Positions 22,101 through 34,200 of a DNA stretch of 64,000 nucleotides are shown here, in pieces. The position numbers and the translations under genes were made by a program. The notes beneath the pieces were generated by a model that was given only the letters and a program-made list of their open reading frames with translations, searched no databases and was not told where the DNA came from. How positions within the stretch are numbered: position 1 is the stretch's first letter; each line of letters starts with the position of its first letter. Source of the DNA: Triops longicaudatus (Eukaryota; Arthropoda; Branchiopoda; Notostraca; Triopsidae); assembly GCA_022885665.1 (NCBI GenBank), contig JAGQDJ010000039.1, positions 186,001 through 250,000 of the forward strand. The letters are read 5' to 3'.

Positions 22101-25100
22101 ACTTTACGGTAAAGCAAGGCAGTGCGTAGCGAGTCAACCGGACAACCCAATAAACCGCACACCTCTTCCAACTCTAGGATTTACCCAACATCAAAGCCAA
22201 AAACCTTAAGCCGTTAGTTACCGTACCCAAAGTCATTACGCAAAACATTCCTGTGAATCCCCGAAAGAGAGACAAGTGAGAAAAATAACTCCCGTTTACC
22301 GTAATCATTAACGATTTGACATCCTTCCGTGCCATCTATGTTAGTGACGGGCACAAAGCCCAGATTGCCCAGCTTTAGGACAGAGGCAATTATATGGAAG
22401 ACGTGTTGGATCTCATCGGCCGTAAATCCGAGAGACACCATGGCTTTCTGTAAAAAATATAAAAAAATAGACAGACAAATGAGCAAATGACGAAAATTAA
22501 AAGGACAAATAGTAGAAATACCTTAAAGGAGAGATCTTAAAAATTAATGAATCAAAACAGTATTGGAGAACTATACTGAAAAATCAAAAGGTCGCAACGA
22601 AGGACATAGCCGAAAGTGAACAAAAAATGTACTCAAAAAAATCAAAGAAAATATGAATTCATACTTTTGTAATAGCAAAATCTTCCTTATCGTTTTGCAA
22701 GATAGGAACGTTTGACTTGGTTGTCCTCAGGAAGGCATAGTTTTCAGGGTTGCGCTGCAATTTCAAACATTCTACAGAAAATATGAAAAGTACGTTAATA
22801 GTCCTGAAGAGTCTCCACCACGAAAATTAGAAGAGCTCTTACTTAACAAAGTGACGTCCGCTCCACTTAAAAGCTGATAAAATATGTGAAAATTGCGCTC
22901 ACTCGCTCCTTGGGCTGTCACTCTCGACTTTTCTAGCAGATCTAAAGCAAAACGCGTAATTAAAATCACAAACATAAAAGTTCGGCGAAAATTGCTTTCT
23001 CACAATTTGTAATTACTCCGCCAACAGGTTCTCCTTTGTAATCGAACGCAATATCCATGTATTTGCCAAACCGCGAAGAATTGTCGTTCCGGTATGTCTT
23101 CGCATTACCGAACGCTAGAAAAAATTACAAAATAAAGTAAAATTACCACATAGCACTACTTTTGAATGCTTATAAAACATCTTAAAATTTTAACTGATTA
23201 AAATTTTGATTTTCTGCGTTAAAACTCAGCTGTATTAAAATTTTAGTGTTAATTAAGAATCTCAACGTTCACGTTTTTATCATACTATGTGAAGTAAACT
23301 GTATTTTTACCTTCTAAAAGGGGGTTGGATTGCAAAAGCATATGTTTAATTTGGTTTAAGTCTTGGCTCCGTTCGGAAGAGGCCGTAATGTATTGCAAAA
23401 TTAGTTTGGAAGCTTCGGTTTTTCCTGATCCGCTCTCACCAGTCACAATTATAACCTGATCGGTATGGTAGTTGCGTAAATTGGTCCAAGCACAATCTGC
23501 AATTGCAAAGCTACAAGAGGGGAAAACGTAATTACAGTGGTCACTATAATTATATATCTCATATTTACATATGCGGGGGCAACTCGAACATAGACCGAGC
23601 TCGATAGGCTTCCATAACCGACGTACTGTAAAGGGCCAAGGGTTTGTAGGGGTTAACGGATACCAATACATTGCCGATATATGTCTATAGTAAAGAAAAG
23701 CGCAATAGTTTATTTTAATAGAATCTAAAAACAAGCGCTAAATTACATTTCAATTAAACATTAGAAGAGGGCAGGGACAATAGTAACATTTCGCGCTTTG
23801 TCAATTTTTCTTGTAGCACGAACTTTACTATCATCGGATTGTATAACCACTACATGCAGGTGTATCTTTGCTTTCTGTTAAGCTATTGTGTGCTCTTAAA
23901 AACATAAAATAAAAGAGAACTAGCCTTCACATGAGGAAACCTCGCGTTTTTTTTATAAACGTGCAACCCGTGGAAACAAAAGTAACATCGTGTTTAACGC
24001 GTGCTTTCCTATAAGAAATTTTACCAGTCAATTTTTTTATGATACACTATACGTATCGTAACGAAGTTTGCTTTTACAGTCACAGGCAATATTGTAAGAT
24101 ATTTAGTCTCATTTCCTTCAAGAAATAGCACAATATTAGAAAAGTTGTATAAATAAGCAGACAAATGCAACGTGACGTGGAGGCCCCATTTCGAAACGCC
24201 ATACGGTTATCACCACGACGCCTTAAAGAAAACCAGCTTGTGTTATTTTTACAAACTATAGTTGTTTTCTTTGTAATTATTAACAGAAGCATCATGCACT
24301 TAACTTAAGATAACCGTTGGCCTTCTGTCTATGATAGATTTCCTAACCGCCGACAATTCTAACTCCAAAGCAAGCTACGCCATGCAGCGTTGCTGCTTTT
24401 CACGACTCGTTTCTCGTGGTCGAGAAATCGGCTATTACAACCGTTTCAACAGATGTCCTGGAATTTCTAGACCTACCCATAAAAGAACTACGGGACGATG
24501 GTGTCTGAGATTTTCACACCTTGTTCAGTCGCATTGAATGAGCTCAAAAAATATTTTGTAAAAAATTTTGGTAATCTATGGCGAATGCAATGATCGAAAA
24601 AGTATCACCCATTTCTTCTAAGAAAAGCTAGGAAAAACAGACATTATTTAATATGTCGGTTAGTTTTCAATCATTCCACACGCAACTTTGTATTATACTA
24701 CTTAACGTTATGTGACATGACTGTGATTTTTGTTACGGCTTTCGTCCTTACCCTCCTCTACTCTTTAAGATAGGAGACTAAGTTTCAAATAAGTGGAAAC
24801 TAAAAAATTAATTAAATGTAAAAAATCGGAGTGAATCTAACGACGTACGTAAATATGATCTCGCTTGAACCGCATGAGCAGATTAGCAATGAAGGCGTCT
24901 TCGGAAACCGGATCTAACAATACAGCATCGGAGACGCCAATCTGCGAAAACCGAAGCAAAAAGCGAGATAAGAAATTGTTAACAGGACGAATAAGAAATC
25001 AAAAACCATTCAGAAACCTCGTCATCGAGATTGAGAACATCAGGAAAAACGGAACGGTGCTGATGTGGTGCTTTTGGTCCAGTGGCCCTGGCCGGACTAT

Positions 25101-26876
25101 TATTCTTCTTCCGGATCCCTGCCATGCTGCTGCTGCAACTGCTCTGTTGGCTGTTTTCCTCGGAGCCGGCATCTGTAGTCGTGAGGGACGAAGAGGTAGC
25201 AGACGGTGTGCTGCTAGAACGCGAGGTTGGTCCGTCAATGCCCCGACAGCCTACGTCTTCTATGCGAAGCTGGAGTTCGGCTTGGGAACGAAACGTTTCG
25301 GCCACTTTGGCATCAACGACATCCTGGCTGCTCGTATGCAAACGTCCCCTTTCACTGTTCCCTTCAGACTCCGCACCTAAGCCGTAAAAAAAAAACATAC
25401 AAAAGTTACACGACTCGAGTCCAATGCACTCGTGAGGAAATCTTTTCAAACTAGGCTATACAAGTAACTAATGGCCAGCATGACGCGGACACAAGGCGTC
25501 AGATGGTACACACAGGGTCCACGACTTCATTAGCACGGGATTCTGTATTCCGGAGTCCAATCACCCGTAACCCAATTCCTACACAGTGAGCTCAAGTACA
25601 CAAGACCTAACGGGGATTTTTGTTTCCTCGTAGAATTATTGTAATTAATTTTCACCACCGGCCTCCAATAAAGGTAATCTTTCATTCATCCGAAACTCCC
25701 AGAAATTTAGATCTTTAGGTCACGCAATATCATTAAATATTATCCTACAAATGTTTATAAAATTATAAAAAATGCTTGGGTTTTTGTTTAGAGTTTGTAG
25801 AGGCCTTTGTGCCTTAGTTGCAGCAATAAATAATAACGATTATACGTCTGAAAACTAAAAACGGATTCAGTTTCCGAATTTCTGTTCCGAAATCGACGTT
25901 ACAGACTTCTCTCCTGATGTTCGTTATAAGGGGTAAGCTGAAGTTCCCAGCTAAGCTGAAGAGCAGAAGGCTAGACTAATCTTTTCAACAGCCAATTTAA
26001 TTTATGAACCACTTCGAACATGTTTGTCAATAAAAGGACGCTTTCGCTTCTATCATTGACACCTTTGGTCATTTTTTTTTTACTTTGCTGTTCTCATTGT
26101 TTCTGAAGTCAGTTTCATTATTTCACATACTAGCTGCTTAAATTGCTCGTTTCGGCTGTCTGGTTTAAAATTCATATACCAAAAATTTGTCAACTTCAAA
26201 CTTGGACCCTAGTTTCCAACTCGACCAAGTACATTGTACGACTTAGACAAATTTAAAATCTTATGTTTTTAAAAAGGGAAAACTGTTAATCTGAAGTCAA
26301 AACATCTTAAAAGATTATGATGGATGAACTGCGATTAAGCTTTTAATAACATTTCTAACAAACATGGCGTTTTGTCGAAAAATCTTTAAAAATTCCAAAG
26401 TTTGACGTAATTGCATCACTTCCTTTTCTAAGAAAGAAAACGCAATGGCAAATAAAATGGACGATTTTTTTTTTAAAAAAAAGCTGATTATTGAAATGTC
26501 GACGTAAATACGTAATTCCGAAACTCTAAGAGGAATTTTCGCTCAAATGCAAGGAAGACTGAAACACATAGTAAAATTAATTGTCAAAGTAACTATAAAC
26601 GACAAGACACAACTTTTTGAAACAGAGTACAAGTGAAATTGGCTCACTCTGGATTCAAATGCATTAAGAGCCTTGGAATCGATTTTGTGGGATTCACTTT
26701 GTTCTAAAAAGGTACCCAATTTGCTTAATATCTCCGAAAATTATTACGAAACGAAACCTACTGGCTTCACTGTCTAACTGCGGGGTTGCATCTACGGATT
26801 GGTTGGTCTTCATTGTAATCCGTTCGCTGAAACGAAAGGAAGCTTTGCCTTTGTTAACTACCAATAATTCACCCAT
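16191..26876 (-). CDS. MYO1B: Class I myosin, myosin-Ib type, with N-terminal extension
   Basis: 25 exons (minus): 26876-26762, 25376-25018, 24941-24849, 23684-23569, 23510-23311, 23114-23004, 22941-22843, 22771-22665, 22447-22300, 22173-21997, 21897-21692, 21621-21388, 21162-20990, 20091-19955, 19868-19679, 19569-19353, 18991-18842, 18692-18624, 18481-18425, 18308-18222, 17821-17690, 17452-17361, 17305-17170, 16609-16457, 16391-16191; 1252 residues. An actin-based membrane motor. Residues 1-158 are a Ser-rich extension. The motor shows P-loop GESGSGKT, switch I NDNSSRFGKY, switch II DIYGFEVLETNGFEQ and LVQHQVRYLG. IQ motifs follow from LLQKTFRGWWHRNQFRKMKK. The tail (LPSASPISKDWP, HPFQGDYVRL) is a basic TH1 domain that ends near NISTE, about 45 residues short of the human protein as I recall it. 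The exon at 21997-22173 duplicates the start of the next exon and can be skipped in frame. The first two exons are least certain. Confidence 0.93.
21997..22173 (-). other. Duplicated cassette exon within the myosin motor
   Basis: This 177-base exon (59 codons, phase 1 at both ends) encodes ELEEVCGLLGCPVDSLRTAL and a Ser-rich tail. The next exon begins EMYEVCDLLRSDVSSLHAAL. The two are clearly related, and other class I myosins have one copy. Skipping keeps the frame and restores the usual sequence. The splice sites are sound (CTAG acceptor, GTAATC donor). Confidence 0.7.
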
Positions 26877-29800
26877 CACACGAAACTTCACTCTAGATGG
26901 CTGCAATTTTCTTCCGGCACTCACTCAACCACCAACGAGTTAGGTAATGTTCGGTACTGTACAGTTCTCGGCGTGGAAACGAGTGACCGATTGTTGGCTT
27001 CTGCTTCGCCCAAATATACAGTAGCGGGGAGAAGAGCAACTTTGGGGAAACACCGAAAAGCACGACAAATACACTGCCCAACCAAGCACGAACGGCAGGC
27101 GATGGCTAAGCCATTAGCTTTTCCTTCTTCACTCCTTTTGTCGCGTTTACAACTACTGTACTGCCAGCATAATAAGAACATACGAATAAGTTTTACTCGA
27201 AATATAGTTTTTATCTCCCATTGCTGCTACAAACAGTCATTTGCTATTTTGCACTCCTTCACGGTAAAGACGAGTACTAAATGGATTATAAGATTCAAGC
27301 TTTCGTGTGCTCGCAACCTGGGAACTTATACTATTTCTTTAAAGGCCAAATGCGCATCATGCACCTGCTATATGTCGTCTACAAAACTTGGTAACAAGCG
27401 TATTGCTCAACGAACCTGAAAATTTCAAACCCAGTTTCTATCTTTGACAGTTTGCAAAAATGGCAACAGTCATGTCATCTCTTGGTCATTGCACTGTTCA
27501 GACTATTTATCTTGTTCCATTTTCGCACTGGGCCTAATTAAAATTCGACACTTGTACTGCGTTTGTATTGGTGGAAACGCAAAACAAATGCAAAATATGG
27601 AAAATGCATAATGTAAAGATAACTTTCCTTTCAAATATTCGGGAAAGCTTGGAAGAAATCGAAAGAAATTTACCAACGTAAAAAAAATACATCTTTTTAA
27701 CGCAAAATCTGAAAAGACACCTGAAAATACTGACATCAGCAATAAGAATAAAAATTTTGAATAAATATAAGAATTACAAACGAAGTACACAGAAAAGCAA
27801 AAACAAGGTTACTAACCAATCAAATCTCTCGAGGTAGCCTAATTGTGGGATTTTGCAATACTGTAACAAAAAGCCTGTGAGAATTCTAGATATCTTTAAT
27901 AATATCACACCAAAAATTTCCAATGAAAAGGCCAGCAATAAGCCCACCTCACGCGGCTTAAATTAAGAGGCTAGATATGGTTGAAAGAAAGTTTCAAATA
28001 AGCTGAAAACAAAGCTGTGTCAGGTGCTCTTGACATTAGTGCATTAAATGGAGTAGATATTCTTGATTTTTAGTTCCGCACCTAATAAACATCCACGGTC
28101 AACGTCAAAGCAACGAACGATCGGAATTTGCTCATTAGTCCAAATATCCGCTAAACATGGGTCCGTTAAACCCAGGAACTACGTATGGCATACAGGCTAC
28201 GTAAAAAACAATTTAAAAAAATACACGGAAATTATCCAAAGGCTACAAGACCTTGCATAAGAAAGTAAAAAAAATGTAACACATGAGTAAAAACAGGAAA
28301 ATATGAAACTCTTGAACACCTCAAAAGAACATTATCGCTTATGTTTTTCTTAAATCTCGAATTACGGAAGTCCGGAAAAGTCAGAAGAGATATCACTTGG
28401 CAAACAAACGAACCCGAAGGGAATCATCCAAAAACATAAACCTACCAAAATAAAGTTTCACGCAAGAAGAACTAAGGATATACTGAAAAAAAGCATTCGC
28501 AAAACGTACAAGAGAGCAACCATTTATTACACTTGCAAAATACATTAAGAGCAGTTTCTATAAATTTACAAATAGCGTCACTAAAAGGACACGAAACGGG
28601 TAAACAGGAGTGGAGAGTTACAGCAGACGGGCACCTGAGCTTAAAAAAAATGTAGGATACATAGACGATTAGCGCTATTGATTCGGGAAACCTCGCATGT
28701 GATCTACACTAGCGGTTTTTGTACAGGAAGGCTGTTTTCCCACCTTCGACACGGCAACACGACTTGCGAGAGTTCGATAGAGGGCTTTTGTGGATGTTTT
28801 CATCTGTTCTTCTCTCGCACGAAAGCAAATACCGGAAGACGAGAATCATAGGTCATTCGGAGCGTTATAACGGCTCCCCTACCATTTCTGCGCCCCAAAA
28901 AAATGCAGCTAAGGGCAAATACAGAAGTATCGGCATGGGGGGCTTTGAACGACAGTTTTTCCGGGATATAAAAAGAAAATGATAGGCGCTAAACGACGCT
29001 TCTAAGGAGGAAAAGTTGGACACAAAGTACTGATTTCATCTCGCAGATGCTATGGGAAATTACCAGATGTTACAACCTGGAATGTTAGTCCAACTACTTT
29101 GGAGATCCTTGCAAACCGTAACTGTGCTTTGAATCTTGCTTCGGGCAGAAAAAGTACGATACATTTCGTACCGAAATCAGGACACAGATCCTGTTGTCAA
29201 AAGTAATTACGCTTTTTTCAAAGAAACCGAGATTGTTAAAAAGGTTGTCTTCTTCACGCATCGTTTGACAGGAAAGAGCTCCTATTTATACTACAGCACA
29301 GCAACGCAGCGATTACTGGACAGCAAGCAATTCTTCTCCGGTTGGTCTGTGGCCAATTAGCTTAAGAAGGTGACTCCCTTACGAGCTGGGAGGATTTGCA
29401 TGCATAAGGAAAGAGATAAGAAAGACTTACCAGAAGAAAAAGAAGTTGGGAGAAGTTAGGGGTAAAAAGCCGGCAAAAGAGAAAATTAGCTAGTCATGTT
29501 CGCTGGGAAAGTTTTTTCGATAGAAGCATCAAGAATTTTTTGCGCAAAACAATTTCAACAAATGGGAACACATTCCAGCTTTTTTGGACCAGAGATCACT
29601 GTATTACTCTTCAGGGAATTTACCAAAACAAATCCCCCAACACTAGCTGTCATTGTTATTATCGATGATCACCCGATATCAATAATATAATGGCAACCTA
29701 AATTTCGAATACCGATTAAGGAAGAAAGCAGCTAAATCTTGAACCGTTTTCCTTGTTCGCAACCAATAGGTTACAGAATTCGTTTATTCGTTTCACCACC

Positions 29801-29954
29801 CTATGGCCCACCTGGCCCTCTAGAAGCGACCTCAATTATCCGATTCTCTGGTTATAGGAAATGAGGAAAAACATAGAACAGTATGGAGAGCGGGTTACTG
29901 TGTGAACGCAGTGCTTTAGATTCTTTCTTTTTTTTGAGAATCTTAGATCGTTTC

Positions 29955-30065
29955 TTATCAATCTATGCGGACGCGATCCGATCAAATTGTGCGAAATTAA
30001 TAAAATTTTCGATCCGGATCGAGAAAATTTTTCATCCGATCATTCAATTAAATCGGGGAAATATA
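29955..30065. repeat. GATC-rich palindromic segment
   Basis: Contains several GATCCG/CGATC words and the 14-bp palindrome TCGATCCGGATCGA flanked by A/T runs that extend the symmetry. Similar words cluster at 30.77 kb and 41.7 kb. Confidence 0.4.
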
Positions 30066-30695
30066 TCAGTATTTATCTATCTAAACAAACATATCGATAT
30101 TGAGGTCATATATCGATTCATGAACGCATGTCAATTGATACGTTAATACAGATAGCGGCTTACAACCCCAGCCAACCAATCAAAACAATTCCCCACCAAA
30201 GCTGATTGGTTCGGAGTTTTTCCGAGAAAATTCGATGCGATCCTGGTAAATTTCAAGGGAGGGTAGATATGATTGGGGATACCGCAAGCAGGCTTTGACC
30301 TTGAATCTCCCTGGATTCGAAGCCGGCCTGAGGCGATCATAGGCAGTGTAAGCTTATTTGGGTCTGGGAGTTAATTACAACTTATTAAAGTAACGTTTGT
30401 TGTATTGCAAGAAAGAATTTACAGTGAGGCATGTAATCATGTTTTTGCACCAAGTAGCAATCGAAAGCTTAATTAAAATAATAAACAGAAACACTTCGTA
30501 TTGACCGTTGTTGATAAATCTGTTTGGCACCGAGTAGCTACTAAAAAACGGAAACAGTTCTATTCACTTAATTAAACTTCATCCCGTTTCACAACGCTTT
30601 ACTGCTGCTGTAAACAAAGCAGCACATACGCCTACCATGCGCACACCCGCCAAGCACGTAATGACACGTGATTGCCTAATCCAAGTCCAAGCTCG

Positions 30696-30734
30696 AAAAT
30701 CTGGCTTCAAATGCTGGAGGCGAAGCCAGATTTT
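30696..30734. repeat. Perfect 13-bp inverted repeat with 13-base loop
   Basis: AAAATCTGGCTTC (30696-30708) pairs exactly with GAAGCCAGATTTT (30722-30734), followed by a T run. Possibly the end of a small non-autonomous element. Confidence 0.55.
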
Positions 30735-30770
30735 TTTTTTTTAATTTAAAGCCGGGCTTCCGAGATCTCT

Positions 30771-30820
30771 GGATCCGATCATTTTGATCGGATCCCATCG
30801 GGATCTTTTAAAAAGATCCA
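30771..30820. repeat. Two adjacent GATC palindromes
   Basis: GGATCCGATC (30771-30780) and GATCGGATCC (30786-30795) form a 10-bp stem around a 5-base loop. Directly after it, GGATCTTTTAAAAAGATCC is another palindrome with a single central base. Confidence 0.5.
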
Positions 30821-31214
30821 AAGCTCTGGTTAAAGCGGCAGTTACAAGAAAAGTTGAGGGAGAAAGGAAGTGTACCACATGCCCACAAGATTTTAAGTTA
30901 TATTTACGTGTACCATTTGCTGATTGGCTGTGAAATACCCAGCACGTCCCCTACGTTAAGATCATTATCACTGGTGAAATTTTATCGATTACAAGTAGTT
31001 CCAGTGTCAATACAAATAACACTAAAAAAATCAATTATAAGATTGTGTTTACGAGGCGATTTCAAATATTTACAAACTTCATTACGAACCGCACAAGTAC
31101 GCACTTTTGTGTAGTAAATTCCTGAAAGAACTAAAGATAAGAAGCGGCTTCAAGATTATATGAAAGAAAGATTCATTCTTATTCATTACTCTGCTGTTTT
31201 GTAGAAGCTGTGGG

Positions 31215-34200
31215 ATGGAGAATGCGTTTGATGTTGAATCGGCGAAAGAATGGTTTTCTGCCAATTGCCAGCCATCGTATTGGACAGGTGACCAGGATCT
31301 CAATTTAAGGAACGAGCTTGGTTGTATGAACGCAAAACTAGCGAGGTATGGAGCTATTTATTATTTAAAAGACTCATAAGGTGTTATTTAATTAATTATT
31401 TTTATTATAATAAATTATTATTTAAAATACGATTAGTGATCTTTTATTGAAAAACAATTTCAGCGACTCTGGACATTGGCCAACCATAGATAAATCACAG
31501 AAAATCACCGAATATCAAGCTATCAGAGAGTTATTGTGGAGTTTTCAGCAGTCACAACCTTCTTCTGTTCTGTTTGCTGCTAATAATGGGAAAACAGTAC
31601 CCAAGCGTGGCATAACGATTCCCAGTATTGATTCGGTAAACTTTTCATTTGTTCATTTACTTTTCTTTTAACGTTGCCTAACAAGTCGTCAGCCAGTTTG
31701 CAAGTTACGTTTAAACTTGTAGTCTAATGCACACCGACAGTTACCGAAGCCGGTTTATTTGATTCTACATATTTGGCTTTAAGTCCCCGAGTGTAATTGT
31801 ATTGCTGGCGAAATTTTATCGTTTAACCTCAAAATGGGATATATGTGACAGTCTGCAATTTAAAATTAATATGAATAAGAATTTACTTTTTCATAGAAAA
31901 GTTTTCAAGCTTTCATGGCACCATTTGCGGAAACGTTAAATGCACTAAACGGTCTAACGGCCTTCTGCACACAAATCAAGAAAATTCCAGTGAACAGCAC
32001 TTACCAAGGCTACGCCAACGCTTTACACGAACGGATTATTGACTTTCAAAGCTGTCTTGTCTGTATCGAAACCCGTTTCCGTGAACTAGGTAAAGCTTAT
32101 GTTTTACGATTGCAGACAGATTCAGAACAGCTTTGTTTTCCGTGACACAGATGAAACGTTCACTCTCCCAAATTTACAAGATTTGCTTTCGGATGAACTC
32201 GCATGCTTGAGGAATCTTTACCGTACTCACAGCAAAGCTTTTCAGGGGAATTTCGAAAACCTTTCCAGTTGCTCCAAAGCTGTCAGGTAATGTTTCTTTA
32301 TAATTTATCATTTCTTGCTATCTAAAAGACAGCCTTTGATATTTCTAATTGCTCTTTTAGCTCTAGTTCTCATTGGTTTTTATTTATTTGTTTGCAAATA
32401 GATTGCTAAACGTTTTATTAGAAGAAACAGATAAAGCTCAGTTGAAAGACTCGTATTTCAAGGATCATTTGGTACTCTTTGTCGCAACAATACGCCCCTA
32501 CTTGACCATAATCGGCCATTGGTTTAAAAGTGGGCGTCTCATTGATCCTTTTGAGGAGTTTTTTCTACACATTCAAGCTTCGACCAAAACTGTTGAGCAG
32601 AGTCGAACCTGGTCCGAAACGGTGGTATTCCGCAACGCTGACATTGAGCGCGAAGTACGGGGAAGCCATCTTTGGCAATCCTCGTTAGATAACCTGCTCG
32701 TAGCCGGCATAAGTAACGAAATTCTGAGCCACATGAAGCACTCGGCCACCAGTAATTGATCTAAGATTTCGATACAAGTTGCTTGACAAGCTGCGTTGTA
32801 GGTGTAAATTGCAGAGGCGATTTGTTTAAAGAGTTTTTAGAGGACTTGATGAACGACTCGTCCCATGATGGAGTTGATACTGTTGATACCGTTGATCACG
32901 ATTTGCCCAGAAGTATAGACTTAACCGAGCTAGCTTGCGTGCTTTTGCTTAACAAAGCTTTGCAATCCGGTACCGATATAGAGAAAAAGTAAAGGCACCT
33001 GAATTGCAATTCCGAAGTACTAATTGACTTTGGGTTTCGCAAGACCAACTTGGAACTATAAGAGCAATTTGCCATTAAGTGTCGTGGCTGAACGGGCTTT
33101 ATCGCGCCAGATTTCGCTATATTACAATCGTGTGTGCCCTGCTCTGAGCCAGGTAGTTCGTGAGAAATGTGGTTTGCGCGAACACCTCATCGCGCTGCGT
33201 TCCGTGCTTTTTATGGAAGCTGGGGACGTCCTAAACGACTTCTGTTCGGAACTCTTCTTTAAAGTATGATTTTTCTTAGCTTTGTCTCTTTACCTTTAAA
33301 TGATTTAATTTCTTTGTTTGCTCTATTAGTGATTCAGCTTGATTTTTTATATGTTACTACAGATAGACCATGATGAAGAATGGAAAGATGAGCGCTACTT
33401 GTCGCCGTTGTTGTACAATTGCACTCAAACAAAGATTCCCGGAGCAAAGAATTTCTCAATTAGCCTTGCAAACACTACAGATAATTATTTTGCCAACATC
33501 ACCATTAATTACCAGGTTAACACACAGAATGAGAATTTACAAAGGTAAAACTTTGTCTTATTTAGGTTCCCTGGCCTGCGTCTGTTGTTATAACGGCAGA
33601 AAATTTGCAAATTTACAACGAAATGTTCCGATTCTCTTTAGTTTTGTCGCGTTCTTTGAAAGCCTTGCAACGATTGCGATTTATAGGTAAAATATTATTT
33701 TGTACTCAGCAAATGTAGACTAAAGAATGGACGTGTGAAAGTAGACTTAGAAGAGGCTTCCAAGCACTGCCATGATAATCCTGGAGAAAGTTTGCCGACT
33801 TTGCTGCGAATAAGGCGCCTGCATTTGTTACGATCCTGGTTATTACATTTCCTAGGCAGCATTCACGCGTACATTATCAGTAGCTTGCACGTTAATGCAT
33901 CGCTGGCCGAGGAAGCTATTCTTGAAGCCAGTGACTTGGGCAAGGCTTCTTCTGGTAGGTCAAGAAACACAAAGGTCTCGACACAACTTTAAAATACTGG
34001 TTAAAAAAAAGTTATTGTTTCTTCTACTAGAAATGACTAGCTTCGTAAGCTTATTCACGGACTTTCATTGACAGCAGAAAGTTTGTCATTAAGAGCTAAC
34101 AGAACAAGTTTACAAAAGAGCCTTCTTTCAACTTTGTTGAAATTATCTACTAGACATGTATTGCCGTTGCACGAGCTCAAACGGTATTAAAAGCTACTAA

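Larger units (their letters stand above)
26877..31214. other. Intergenic between divergent MYO1B and TUBGCP5, repeat-bearing
   Basis: About 4.3 kb with no supported gene. It should hold both promoters and any 5' noncoding exons. Repeat-like parts are at 29.83 kb (a CCTCAATTATCCGA stretch like Tigger termini), 29.94-30.06 kb and 30.69-30.82 kb (GATC-rich palindromes). A typical 3' splice site (TTTTGTAG) at about 31196-31203 just before the TUBGCP5 ATG implies a 5' exon somewhere upstream, or trans-splicing. Confidence 0.5.

Noticed and set aside
24865..25387. Two overlapping plus-strand open frames of 171 and 101 codons
   Set aside because: They are antisense shadows of the myosin N-terminal exon, whose splice sites and phase fit the minus strand.
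26921..27181. Minus-strand open frames upstream of the myosin start
   Set aside because: Two frames overlap over the same bases with no motif; more likely 5' leader or intergenic DNA.
30000..30820. CRISPR-like repeats in the GATC clusters
   Set aside because: No regular spacing or identical repeats; the genome is eukaryotic.
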